A program made the position numbers and the translations under genes. The notes beneath the pieces were generated by a model. That model did not search any database. It was not told the origin of the DNA and saw only the letters and a program-made list of their open reading frames with translations. Shown here in pieces: positions 1 to 9,600 of a stretch of DNA of 64,000 nucleotides (positions are counted from its first letter, which is position 1; every line of letters starts with the position of its first letter). This stretch comes from Rhopalosiphum padi. Taxonomy: Eukaryota > Arthropoda > Insecta > Hemiptera > Aphididae. Location: NCBI RefSeq assembly GCF_020882245.1, contig NW_026869996.1, positions 10,342,969 through 10,406,968 of the forward strand. The letters run 5' to 3'.

Positions 1-2928
1 TAGTACATTTTCAACGTAGGATATTGATATTTAGCGTAGTGGTAGAAATGTGAATTCATGTCTCAGCATGTATTGAATGATCTGCTGTACTGCCATCTAA
101 AAAAAAAATAGCAAGTTAAATATGTATAATGGTTGGAGGATAGAATGTCGCTACTAGACACCGTAAGGAGGACAACAATTTTTATATAACGACTATTACG
201 TGGACAACACTGAATAATTTTGAAATGGAAACAATCAAAACATAAACTAACAGACAAACTTCATTTTTATTACAAAATTCTTGAAAACAATTTACAGTTG
301 AAACTCAAATACAAATACGAATGTAAAACTGGAAAATGATATGAAATATAGACATAATATATAAACAGACGATAAGAAATAATAACTATGATAAGCCATA
401 AAAGATAGTACCTACAAATATACCAGAATGTTTTGTAGAATATAAATGTACCTATTATAAGTGTGACTAAAGAATACATTTGTACAACTGAAAATTTGCT
501 CCTTTTCAATATGAAAAAAGTGGGTATCGCTCCGCTGTATAGTAGAGATGGAGAGTAGGTCACTGGTCACTTTAATGGATGTGTTAAATTTGAATGCAAC
601 GACGGGTAGCATTGTATACGAAAAACGATTCTGAACGGAGATGATTTGTCAGTCAATGATAATTAGTTGGATATATTATATTATTACCTATATTTAAATT
701 GTAATATATCGTTATTTTACGCGATTTCGTAAAAAATTATATTTCATACGCACATAAAATGTTTTCTAAATTGACAATGGATTTTTTTTTGTTTACGGTT
801 ACTTGAAGGAAAACTTATGGATAACCTAGTATTGGATTTGTGAACCTTAAGTATAAATCACAAAGATTTTATGAATTTTCAACTTCAAAATTCTTTGCAA
901 ATTTTCGTGATTTCGATATATTTTCTAAACATTTGAACTTTAAATGCATATAAACAAAAATTGTGACTAACGATTTTTGATTTATTTTTTACTACGATAA
1001 GTTTCAATTATCTATAAGTAGCTTAAAAAATGTCAAAATATTTTGAAAATTTAATCGCAAATAGATAACGCTAATATAAACGTTTGTTGAAAATTTCAAG
1101 TATTTACAATGATTCGTTTTTGAGTTACAGCAAAATCAAAAAATCGATTTTGTCTTTTCAAAGAGGGGCTGAAGTCAAAACCGAAGCATTATTACTACTC
1201 CAAAAAGTGATGACGGACACAAAAATAATACAAACATCATTGTAAAATCAATACATTCATCACTCCGTTCAGAATCTAAAAATATTAATTTGTATTATTC
1301 GTCAAAATTGACTTGTAAAATCATATTTTATAGTTTTTATGAAGTAAAAATATCTGGTTAAATGAAACATGTGCAAGTTAAAAATTATAAATCAGAATCA
1401 TTTTCGTAATCGAGTAGTCAAGGATCAAGACACTTACTTGTGTTAACTTCGGGCATAAAATATGAACAATTCGTTTATAATATCAAAAATCTTTATTAAA
1501 TGAACAACAACTACACCCAATAGCTAAGTAAAAACAACCGTCAATTATGTCAAAAGGCCGTCCGGCGAACGGCACACACGCAACCAACTAGTTTTACTCT
1601 GAGGCGATCGGGCATCGGCCGACGGATGTCGTCCCCACTACCGCCCTCTGTCGGTGCATACATTTAATAATTTTGAGTGTTTTATAAGCAGTTTCAAAAT
1701 GGGAATTTGTCAAAATTATCATATAAAAACATGTATTATAGTGTATTCAAAATACCAGGTTAAATGAAACACGTGAAAGATAATAATGGTAAATTTCTTA
1801 AACTATTGTTCAAGCTTCTAAACATTAACTTAATATTTGAGTGTTTTATAAATGTTTTATAATGATCATTTAAATATAGTAAAAATAAAATATATTTATA
1901 GCATAGGTAAATTTTAAGAATAAACAATACAAGCTAAAGGTGTTTACTATTATTTTATTCAGATATTTAACAAATCTCAATTGTTTCACAGCTATTAATT
2001 TAGTATCAATTATATTCAATAACCATTGCACGCACATTGCATAAATCCAATATTATTATCAGTATCTTCTAGTCCATTTTCAACATAGGATGTTGATACT
2101 TTCCTTGGTGGTAGAAATGTGAATTCGTGTCTCAGCGTGCCTTGATTGATCTGATATACTGCCAACTGAAAAAATGTAGTAAGTTAATAATGTATAACGG
2201 TTGGAGAATAACTTGAGAATATAGTGTTTTACAGGCAGTTCAAAGTATGAATTTGTAATATTAGTCAATATTATCATATAAAAAACATGTTTTATAGTGT
2301 TTATTATTAAGTATGAGCCTAAATGAAATATATGGAAGTTAATAATGGTAAATAAGAACCATTTACTTAATATAATGGTTAGGGTTTTATGACACTACCT
2401 TTTTGCAACACTACTATTAATTTAATATCAATTAAATTCAATACCCATTACACGCACGTTGCACAAAACCATTATTATTAGCAGTGTCGTCTAGTACATT
2501 TTCAACGTAGGATGTTGATATTTAGCGTAGTGGTAGAAATGTGAATTCATGTGTCAGCATGTATTGAATGATCTGCTGTACTGCCATCTAAAAATAAAAA
2601 ATAGTCAGTTAAATATGTGTAGTGTTTGGAGAATAACTTGAGAATACAGTGTTTTACAAGCAGTTCAAAGTATGACTTTGTAATGTTTGTTTAAATTATC
2701 ATATCAAAATTATGATATTAAATCATTTTTTATTGTGTGTATGAAGCATCAACTTAAATGTAATATTTGAAAGTCAATTATGGAAAATTAGAATCATTTG
2801 CTTATAATCTAATGGTCAGGGTTTCATGACACTGACTTTTTGTTACACTACTATTAATTTAATATCAATTAAATTCAATACCCATTACACGCACGTTGCA
2901 CAAAACCATTATTATTAGCAGTATCGTC
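1..2928 (+). repeat. Unit 1, short (2,928 bp), lacks N_C through M_C2
   Basis: This unit is 823 bp shorter than units 2-5. It runs normally through N_A, the TIR element, the GC island, N_B and M_B, then passes directly into N_D. The N_C module, the C spacer and one M-module equivalent are missing. The join lies somewhere in 2246-2405, where the end of M_B and the sequence before N_D are identical in type-I units. Homologous recombination between the two would remove exactly this length. Confidence 0.95.
627..1276. mobile_element. 650-bp TIR element (MITE-like), unit 1
   Basis: It has the same ends and length as the unit-2 reference copy at 3555-4204, and is carried along by unit amplification. 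Confidence 0.6.
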
Positions 2929-3075
2929 TAGTACATTTTCAACGTAGGATATTGATATTTAGCGTAGTGGTAGAAATGTGAATTCATGTCTCAGCATGTA
3001 TTGAATGATCTGCTGTACTGCCATCTAAAAAAAAAATAGCAAGTTAAATATGTATAATGGTTGGAGGATAGAATG
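2847..3075 (+). repeat. Module N_A of reference unit 2
   Basis: This is one of four diverged copies of a module that starts ACTACTATTAATTTAATATC. It runs through CCCATTACACGCACGTTGCA, an AGCAGT...TCTAGTACATTTTCAACG stretch and GTGAATTCATGTCTCAGCATG, and ends near GGTTGGAG. N_A and N_D are the most alike. The copies recur in all units at the same offset. Confidence 0.85.
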
Positions 3076-3450
3076 TCGCTACTAGACACCGTAAGGAGGA
3101 CAACAATTTTTATATAACGACTATTACGTGGACAACACTGAATAATTTTGAAATGGAAACAATCAAAACATAAACTAACAGACAAACTTCATTTTTATTA
3201 CAAAATTCTTGAAAACAATTTACAGTTGAAACTCAAATACAAATACGAATGTAAAACTGGAAAATAATATGAAATATAGACATAATATATAAACAGACGA
3301 TAAGAAATAATAACTATGATAAGCCATAAAAGATAGTACCTACAAATATACCAGAATGTTTTGTAGAATATAAATGTACCTATTATAAGTGTGACTAAAG
3401 AATACATTTGTACAACTGAAAATTTGCTCCTTTTCAATATGAAAAAAGTG
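3076..3450 (+). other. A spacer, non-coding, partly homologous to the C spacer
   Basis: No gene is seen. The right part (about 3317-3450, with GATAGTACCTACAAATATAC and CCAGAATGTTTTGTAGA) aligns with the C spacer at about 5570-5700 (GATAGTACAAATCTACCAGA). The left part (GACACCGTAAGGAGGACAAC onward) has no partner in the unit. Short minus-strand frames here (97, 66 and 64 codons) are hydrophobic and AT-driven, and look like chance openings. Confidence 0.7.
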
Positions 3451-4229
3451 GGTATCGCTCCGCTGTATAGTAGAGATGGAGAGTAGGTCACTGGTCACTT
3501 TAATGGATGTGTTAAATTTGAATGCAACGACGGGTAGCATTGTATACGAAAAACGATTCTGAACGGAGATGATTTGTCAGTCAATGATAATTAGTTGGAT
3601 ATATTATATTATTACCTATATTTAAATTGTAATATATCGTTATTTTACGCGATTTCGTAAAAAATTATATTTCATACGCACATAAAATGTTTTCTAAATT
3701 GACAATGGATTTTTTTTTGTTTACGGTTACTTGAAGGAAAACTTATGGATAACCTAGTATTGGATTTGTGAACCTTAAGTATAAATCACAAAGATTTTAT
3801 GAATTTTCAACTTCAAAATTCTTTGCAAATTTTCGTGATTTCGATATATTTTCTAAACATTTGAACTTTAAATGCATATAAACAAAAATTGTGACTAACG
3901 ATTTTTGATTTATTTTTTACTACGATAAGTTTCAATTATCTATAAGTAGCTTAAAAAATGTCAAAATATTTTGAAAATTTAATCGCAAATAGATAACGCT
4001 AATATAAACGTTTGTTGAAAATTTCAAGTATTTACAATGATTCGTTTTTGAGTTACAGCAAAATCAAAAAATCGATTTTGTCTTTTCAAAGAGGGGCTGA
4101 AGTCAAAACCGAAGCATTATTACTACTCCAAAAAGTGATGACGGACACAAAAATAATACAAACATCATTGTAAAATCAATACATTCATCACTCCGTTCAG
4201 AATCTAAAAATATTAATTTGTATTATTCG
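3451..4229 (+). other. Insertion relative to the C branch, containing the TIR element
   Basis: The A and C spacers are alike up to about 3450, then diverge. M-like sequence resumes at about 4230 in the A branch. The roughly 780 bp between is therefore inserted or foreign relative to the module pair. It begins GGGTATCGCTCCGCTGTATA, continues through AATGCAACGACGGGTAGCAT, then enters the 650-bp inverted-repeat element. The first ~100 bp may belong to the same or another mobile repeat. Confidence 0.55.
3555..4204. mobile_element. 650-bp non-autonomous TIR element (MITE-like), unit 2 reference copy
   Basis: The left end GATTCTGAACGGAG (3555-3568) is matched by its perfect 14-base inverted copy CTCCGTTCAGAATC (4191-4204). 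With one base skipped, four more bases (TGAT) also match inward. The 650-bp interior is AT-rich and has no reading frame that could be a transposase, so the element would depend on an enzyme supplied elsewhere. I see no convincing target-site duplication: the left flank is CGAAAAAC and the right flank is TAAAAATATT. It may be an old insertion, or the true ends may lie further out, since about 100 bp to the left also looks foreign. The superfamily cannot be assigned. The end motif reminds me of repeats scattered through aphid genomes (unverified memory). It inserted once before the array expanded and was then copied with the unit. Confidence 0.65.
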
Positions 4230-4360
4230 TCAAAATTGACTTGTAAAATCATATTTTATAGTTTTTATGAAGTAAAAATATCTGGTTAAATGAAACATGT
4301 GCAAGTTAAAAATTATAAATCAGAATCATTTTCGTAATCGAGTAGTCAAGGATCAAGACA
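4230..4360 (+). repeat. Module M_A fragment, right of the insertion
   Basis: GTAAAATCATATTTTATAGT, then a TTAAATGAAACATG and an ATCAAGACACTTACTTG stretch, align with other M modules such as M_C1 (AAATCATTTTTTATAGTG ... GACACTAACTTG). The left half is lost at the insertion boundary. Confidence 0.65.
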
Positions 4361-4483
4361 CTTACTTGTGTTAACTTCGGGCATAAAATATGAACAATTC
4401 GTTTATAATATCAAAAATCTTTATTAAATGAACAACAACTACACCCAATAGCTAAGTAAAAACAACCGTCAATTATGTCAAAA
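4361..4483. other. AT-rich spacer holding a minus-strand AATAAA, left of the GC island
   Basis: No gene is seen. On the minus strand this lies downstream of the GC island and holds an AATAAA (4420-4425) in a setting that resembles a short 3' untranslated tail. Confidence 0.4.
4420..4425 (-). other. Possible polyadenylation signal AATAAA
   Basis: TTTATT on the plus strand gives AATAAA on the minus strand, 53 bases after the stop of the 37-codon frame. It is at the same offset in every unit (1492-1497 in unit 1). In DNA this AT-rich the hexamer is expected by chance, so support comes only from its position after the GC island. Confidence 0.25.
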
Positions 4484-4591
4484 GGCCGTCCGGCGAACGG
4501 CACACACGCAACCAACTAGTTTTACTCTGAGGCGATCGGGCATCGGCCGACGGATGTCGTCCCCACTACCGCCCTCTGTCGGTGCATACAT
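4478..4591 (-). other. 37-codon minus-strand frame across the GC island (doubtful)
   Basis: On the minus strand an ATG (4589-4591) opens a frame of 37 codons that ends in TGA (4478-4480) and spans the whole GC island. The peptide begins MYAPTEGGSGDD and is arginine-rich toward its end (AVRRTAF). An AATAAA (4420-4425) lies 53 bases beyond the stop. Coding is possible but weakly supported: GC-rich DNA has few stops by chance, no homology is recognised, and all copies are recent duplicates, so conservation says nothing. In unit 14 an added A at the stop end changes the last codons. An alternative reading is the 3' end of a retroposed gene. The same frame sits at unit offset +1549 to +1662 elsewhere. 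Confidence 0.2.
4484..4585. other. 102-bp GC-rich, CpG-rich island (reference copy, unit 2)
   Basis: By hand count 66 of 102 bases are G or C (about 65%), in a unit that is otherwise strongly AT-rich. CpG is frequent (GGCCGTCCGGCGAACGGC, GGCGATCGGGCATCGGCCGA). The left end can form a small hairpin, GCCGT...ACGGC with a 7-base loop, and TCGGCCGA is palindromic. Equivalent copies start at 1556, 8235, 11986, 15737, 19488, 23238, 26988, 30738, 34472, 38222, 41956, 45713, 50297, 54031, 57781 and 61531. It could be a captured gene or retroposed transcript fragment, a promoter-like element, or a protein-binding site of the satellite; nothing here decides between them. Confidence 0.75.
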
Positions 4592-4601
4592 TTAATAATT
4601 T

Positions 4602-4740
4602 TGAGTGTTTTATAAGCAGTTTCAAAATGGGAATTTGTCAAAATTATCATATAAAAACATGTATTATAGTGTATTCAAAATACCAGGTTAAATGAAACAC
4701 GTGAAAGATAATAATGGTAAATTTCTTAAACTATTGTTCA
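4602..4740 (+). repeat. Module M_A2
   Basis: This is an M module right of the GC island: TGAGTGTTTTATAAGCAGTT, then an AATTATCATATAAAAACATG and a TAATAATGGTAAATTTC stretch, parallel to M_B and M_C1. The end is degenerate. About 150 bases later a short partial echo (TTTGAGTGTTTTATAAATG, near 4764) begins another, more decayed copy. Confidence 0.65.
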
Positions 4741-4917
4741 AGCTTCTAAACATTAACTTAATATTTGAGTGTTTTATAAATGTTTTATAATGATCATTTA
4801 AATATAGTAAAAATAAAATATATTTATAGCATAGGTAAATTTTAAGAATAAACAATACAAGCTAAAGGTGTTTACTATTATTTTATTCAGATATTTAACA
4901 AATCTCAATTGTTTCAC
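4741..4917. other. AT-rich spacer before N_B
   Basis: It contains a short decayed M echo near 4764, then very AT-rich unmatched sequence up to the start of N_B. No gene is seen. Confidence 0.5.
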
Positions 4918-5140
4918 AGCTATTAATTTAGTATCAATTATATTCAATAACCATTGCACGCACATTGCATAAATCCAATATTATTATCAGTATCTTCTAG
5001 TCCATTTTCAACATAGGATGTTGATACTTTCCTTGGTGGTAGAAATGTGAATTCGTGTCTCAGCGTGCCTTGATTGATCTGATATACTGCCAACTGAAAA
5101 AATGTAGTAAGTTAATAATGTATAACGGTTGGAGAATAAC
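4918..5140 (+). repeat. Module N_B
   Basis: A diverged N module (CAGCTATTAATTTAGTATC ... CCATTGCACGCACATTGC ... GTGAATTCGTGTCTCAGCG). A 65-codon minus-strand frame across it is not supported as a gene. Confidence 0.8.
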
Positions 5141-5337
5141 TTGAGAATATAGTGTTTTACAGGCAGTTCAAAGTATGAATTTGTAATATTAGTCAATATT
5201 ATCATATAAAAAACATGTTTTATAGTGTTTATTATTAAGTATGAGCCTAAATGAAATATATGGAAGTTAATAATGGTAAATAAGAACCATTTACTTAATA
5301 TAATGGTTAGGGTTTTATGACACTACCTTTTTGTAAC
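5141..5337 (+). repeat. Module M_B
   Basis: An M module from TTGAGAATATAGTGTTTTAC to GACACTACCTTTTTGTAAC. About 160 bp of it is repeated identically in the M_C2 position of type-I units (2-5). Its right edge holds the CACTAC direct repeat at which 16 bp is lost in units 9, 11, 14 and 17. Confidence 0.8.
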
Positions 5338-5560
5338 ACTACTATTAATTGAATATCAATTACATTCAATACCCATTACACGCACGTTGCATAAAACCAT
5401 TAATATTAGCAGTACCTTCTATTCCATTTTCAACGGAAGATGTTGTAACTTTCCCAAGTGATAGAAATGTTAATTCATGGTCTCAGCATGCCTCGAGTGA
5501 TCTGCTATACTGCCATCTAAAACACAAAGTAGTCAGTTAAATATGTATAATGGTTAAAGA
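5338..5560 (+). repeat. Module N_C
   Basis: The most diverged N module (ACTACTATTAATTGAATATC ... CTTCTATTCCATTTTCAACG ... ATGGTCTCAGCATGCCTCG). It is absent from unit 1 and present twice in unit 13. The 63-codon plus-strand frame beginning 5349 lies within it and is not supported as a gene. Confidence 0.8.
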
Positions 5561-5771
5561 AATAATTATAATGCTTAGCAACAAAAGAGATAGTACAAAT
5601 CTACCAGAATGTTTTGTTGAGTTTTAATGTAAAACAAAATATAAGTAAAGAATACACTTGTACATTAACATAAAATTGCTGATTTTCAATATTAAAATAA
5701 TAAGAGTTTGTAATACTTGTATACATTATACAATAAGAATCATTGTCATAATCTAGTAATCAAGGTTTCTA
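5561..5771 (+). repeat. C spacer, diverged copy of part of the A spacer
   Basis: CCAGAATGTTTTGTTGA, AAAGAATACACTTGTAC and TGATTTTCAATATTAAAA match the A spacer in order. The end (ATCATTGTCATAATCTAGTA, AAGGTTTCTAGACAC) matches the tail of an M module. It lacks the TIR element, so it shows the A-type spacer without that insertion. Confidence 0.7.
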
Positions 5772-5954
5772 GACACTAACATGAGAATTGAGTGTTTTAT
5801 AAGCAGTTAAAAATATGACTTTGTAATATTTGTTAAAATTACCATATAAAATCATTTTTTATAGTGTTTATGAAGTATCAGCTTAAATGACCAATATGGA
5901 TGTTAGTAATGGTAAATAAGAATCATTTACTTAATCTAATTGTCTAGGTTTCAT
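5772..5954 (+). repeat. Module M_C1 (183 bp)
   Basis: It begins GACACTAACATGAGAATTGA, and the same boundary recurs 183 bp later. This defines a direct tandem pair of M modules. Confidence 0.75.
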
Positions 5955-6160
5955 GACACTAACTTGATAATTGAGATTCTTATGAGCAGCTAAAAATATG
6001 AATTTGTAATATTAGTCAATATTATCATATAAAAAACATGTTTTATAGTGTTTATTATTAAGTATGAGCCTAAATGAAATATATGGAAGTTAATAATGGT
6101 AAATAAGAACCATTTACTTAATATAATGGTTAGGGTTTTATGACACTACCTTTTTGCAAC
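5955..6160 (+). repeat. Module M_C2, type-I or type-II form
   Basis: It begins GACACTAACTTGATAATTGA, and the next GACACTACC is 187 bp on. In units 2-5 the tract from about 6001 is the same as M_B. In units 6-17 it is a distinct form (ATGAGTCAAAATTGTGATAT, AAGCACG, GGAAGTGAATAATGG). Confidence 0.75.
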
Positions 6161-6388
6161 ACTACTATTAATTTAATATCAATTAAATTCAATACCCATT
6201 ACACGCACGTTGCACAAAACCATTATTATTAGCAGTGTCGTCTAGTACATTTTCAACGTAGGATGTTGATATTTAGCGTAGTGGTAGAAATGTGAATTCA
6301 TGTGTCAGCATGTATTGAATGATCTGCTGTACTGCCATCTAAAAATAAAAAATAGTCAGTTAAATATGTGTAGTGTTTGGAGAATAAC
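6161..6388 (+). repeat. Module N_D
   Basis: An N module close to N_A (CAGTGTCGTCTAGTACATTT ... CATGTGTCAGCATG). It carries the GCGTAGTGG/GCGTGGTGG marker used to recognise the three-unit pattern. Confidence 0.8.
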
Positions 6389-6597
6389 TTGAGAATACAG
6401 TGTTTTACAAGCAGTTCAAAGTATGACTTTGTAATGTTTGTTTAAATTATCATATCAAAATTATGATATTAAATCATTTTTTATTGTGTGTATGAAGCAT
6501 CAACTTAAATGTAATATTTGAAAGTCAATTATGGAAAATTAGAATCATTTGCTTATAATCTAATGGTCAGGGTTTCATGACACTGACTTTTTGTTAC
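6389..6597 (+). repeat. Module M_D
   Basis: An M module from TTGAGAATACAGTGTTTTAC to GACACTGACTTTTTGTTAC, leading directly into N_A of the next unit. It includes an ATCATATCAAAATTATGATAT stretch that can fold back on itself. Confidence 0.75.
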
Positions 6598-6679
6598 ACT
6601 ACTATTAATTTAATATCAATTAAATTCAATACCCATTACACGCACGTTGCACAAAACCATTATTATTAGCAGTATCGTC

Positions 6680-9600
6680 TAGTACATTTTCAACGTAGGA
6701 TATTGATATTTAGCGTAGTGGTAGAAATGTGAATTCATGTCTCAGCATGTATTGAATGATCTGCTGTACTGCCATCTAAAAAAAAAATAGCAAGTTAAAT
6801 ATGTATAATGGTTGGAGGATAGAATGTCGCTACTAGACACCGTAAGGAGGACAACAATTTTTATATAACGACTATTACGTGGACAACACTGAATAATTTT
6901 GAAATGGAAACAATCAAAACATAAACTAACAGACAAACTTCATTTTTATTACAAAATTCTTGAAAACAATTTACAGTTGAAACTCAAATACAAATACGAA
7001 TGTAAAACTGGAAAATAATATGAAATATAGACATAATATATAAACAGACGATAAGAAATAATAACTATGATAAGCCATAAAAGATAGTACCTACAAATAT
7101 ACCAGAATGTTTTGTAGAATATAAATGTACCTATTATAAGTGTGACTAAAGAATACATTTGTACAACTGAAAATTTGCTCCTTTTCAATATGAAAAAAGT
7201 GGGTATCGCTCCGCTGTATAGTAGAGATGGAGAGTAGGTCACTGGTCACTTTAATGGATGTGTTAAATTTGAATGCAACGACGGGTAGCATTGTATACGA
7301 AAAACGATTCTGAACGGAGATGATTTGTCAGTCAATGATAATTAGTTGGATATATTATATTATTACCTATATTTAAATTGTAATATATCGTTATTTTACG
7401 CGATTTCGTAAAAAATTATATTTCATACGCACATAAAATGTTTTCTAAATTGACAATGGATTTTTTTTTGTTTACGGTTACTTGAAGGAAAACTTATGGA
7501 TAACCTAGTATTGGATTTGTGAACCTTAAGTATAAATCACAAAGATTTTATGAATTTTCAACTTCAAAATTCTTTGCAAATTTTCGTGATTTCGATATAT
7601 TTTCTAAACATTTGAACTTTAAATGCATATAAACAAAAATTGTGACTAACGATTTTTGATTTATTTTTTACTACGATAAGTTTCAATTATCTATAAGTAG
7701 CTTAAAAAATGTCAAAATATTTTGAAAATTTAATCGCAAATAGATAACGCTAATATAAACGTTTGTTGAAAATTTCAAGTATTTACAATGATTCGTTTTT
7801 GAGTTACAGCAAAATCAAAAAATCGATTTTGTCTTTTCAAAGAGGGGCTGAAGTCAAAACCGAAGCATTATTACTACTCCAAAAAGTGATGACGGACACA
7901 AAAATAATACAAACATCATTGTAAAATCAATACATTCATCACTCCGTTCAGAATCTAAAAATATTAATTTGTATTATTCGTCAAAATTGACTTGTAAAAT
8001 CATATTTTATAGTTTTTATGAAGTAAAAATATCTGGTTAAATGAAACATGTGCAAGTTAAAAATTATAAATCAGAATCATTTTCGTAATCGAGTAGTCAA
8101 GGATCAAGACACTTACTTGTGTTAACTTCGGGCATAAAATATGAACAATTCGTTTATAATATCAAAAATCTTTATTAAATGAACAACAACTACACCCAAT
8201 AGCTAAGTAAAAACAACCGTCAATTATGTCAAAAGGCCGTCCGGCGAACGGCACACACGCAACCAACTAGTTTTACTCTGAGGCGATCGGGCATCGGCCG
8301 ACGGATGTCGTCCCCACTACCGCCCTCTGTCGGTGCATACATTTAATAATTTTGAGTGTTTTATAAGCAGTTTCAAAATGGGAATTTGTCAAAATTATCA
8401 TATAAAAACATGTATTATAGTGTATTCAAAATACCAGGTTAAATGAAACACGTGAAAGATAATAATGGTAAATTTCTTAAACTATTGTTCAAGCTTCTAA
8501 ACATTAACTTAATATTTGAGTGTTTTATAAATGTTTTATAATGATCATTTAAATATAGTAAAAATAAAATATATTTATAGCATAGGTAAATTTTAAGAAT
8601 AAACAATACAAGCTAAAGGTGTTTACTATTATTTTATTCAGATATTTAACAAATCTCAATTGTTTCACAGCTATTAATTTAGTATCAATTATATTCAATA
8701 ACCATTGCACGCACATTGCATAAATCCAATATTATTATCAGTATCTTCTAGTCCATTTTCAACATAGGATGTTGATACTTTCCTTGGTGGTAGAAATGTG
8801 AATTCGTGTCTCAGCGTGCCTTGATTGATCTGATATACTGCCAACTGAAAAAATGTAGTAAGTTAATAATGTATAACGGTTGGAGAATAACTTGAGAATA
8901 TAGTGTTTTACAGGCAGTTCAAAGTATGAATTTGTAATATTAGTCAATATTATCATATAAAAAACATGTTTTATAGTGTTTATTATTAAGTATGAGCCTA
9001 AATGAAATATATGGAAGTTAATAATGGTAAATAAGAACCATTTACTTAATATAATGGTTAGGGTTTTATGACACTACCTTTTTGTAACACTACTATTAAT
9101 TGAATATCAATTACATTCAATACCCATTACACGCACGTTGCATAAAACCATTAATATTAGCAGTACCTTCTATTCCATTTTCAACGGAAGATGTTGTAAC
9201 TTTCCCAAGTGATAGAAATGTTAATTCATGGTCTCAGCATGCCTCGAGTGATCTGCTATACTGCCATCTAAAACACAAAGTAGTCAGTTAAATATGTATA
9301 ATGGTTAAAGAAATAATTATAATGCTTAGCAACAAAAGAGATAGTACAAATCTACCAGAATGTTTTGTTGAGTTTTAATGTAAAACAAAATATAAGTAAA
9401 GAATACACTTGTACATTAACATAAAATTGCTGATTTTCAATATTAAAATAATAAGAGTTTGTAATACTTGTATACATTATACAATAAGAATCATTGTCAT
9501 AATCTAGTAATCAAGGTTTCTAGACACTAACATGAGAATTGAGTGTTTTATAAGCAGTTAAAAATATGACTTTGTAATATTTGTTAAAATTACCATATAA

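Larger units (their letters stand above)
2929..6679 (+). repeat. Unit 2, 3,751 bp, type I (reference unit)
   Basis: Complete unit, used here for the module map. It is type I: the tract before N_D reads ATATTAGTCAATATTATC, like M_B, rather than ATATGAGTCAAAATTGTG. It shares with unit 3 a private A in GGAAAATAATATG (position about 3269), where all other units have G. Confidence 0.96.

Noticed and set aside
2970..2995. tRNA-like A box (TAGCGTAGTGG) in N_A and N_D, suggesting a tRNA-derived SINE
   Set aside because: It fits the A-box consensus, but the only B-box-like sequence nearby (ATTCATGTC) has two mismatches and is too close. N_B and N_C lack the A box, so it is not an ancestral feature of the module.
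3198..3491. 97-codon minus-strand frame repeated in most units, with overlapping frames of 66 and 64 codons
   Set aside because: Composition is what AT-rich DNA gives in antisense (Phe, Ile, Tyr, Leu, Ser). No domain is recognisable and two frames overlap over most of their length. The frame is shortened in units 13 and 14 by single-base additions. Identity between copies reflects recent duplication, not selection. Those breaks may be assembly errors, so they are not decisive.
4520..4560. CENP-B-box-like sequence around GGCGATCGGGCATC
   Set aside because: The CGGG core is present but the required TTCG and A positions do not fit on either strand.
5300..5320. TTAGGG within GGTTAGGGTTTT in M modules, as possible telomeric repeat
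   Set aside because: It occurs once per M copy and is never in tandem. It is related to GGTCAGGGTTTC and GTCTAGGTTTC in sister modules, so it is a chance variant.
5349..5540. 63-codon plus-strand frame and the 65-codon minus-strand frame in N_B
   Set aside because: Both lie within N modules whose sister copies do not keep the frame open, so the openings are chance products of the repeat. No start context, domain or homology was recognised.
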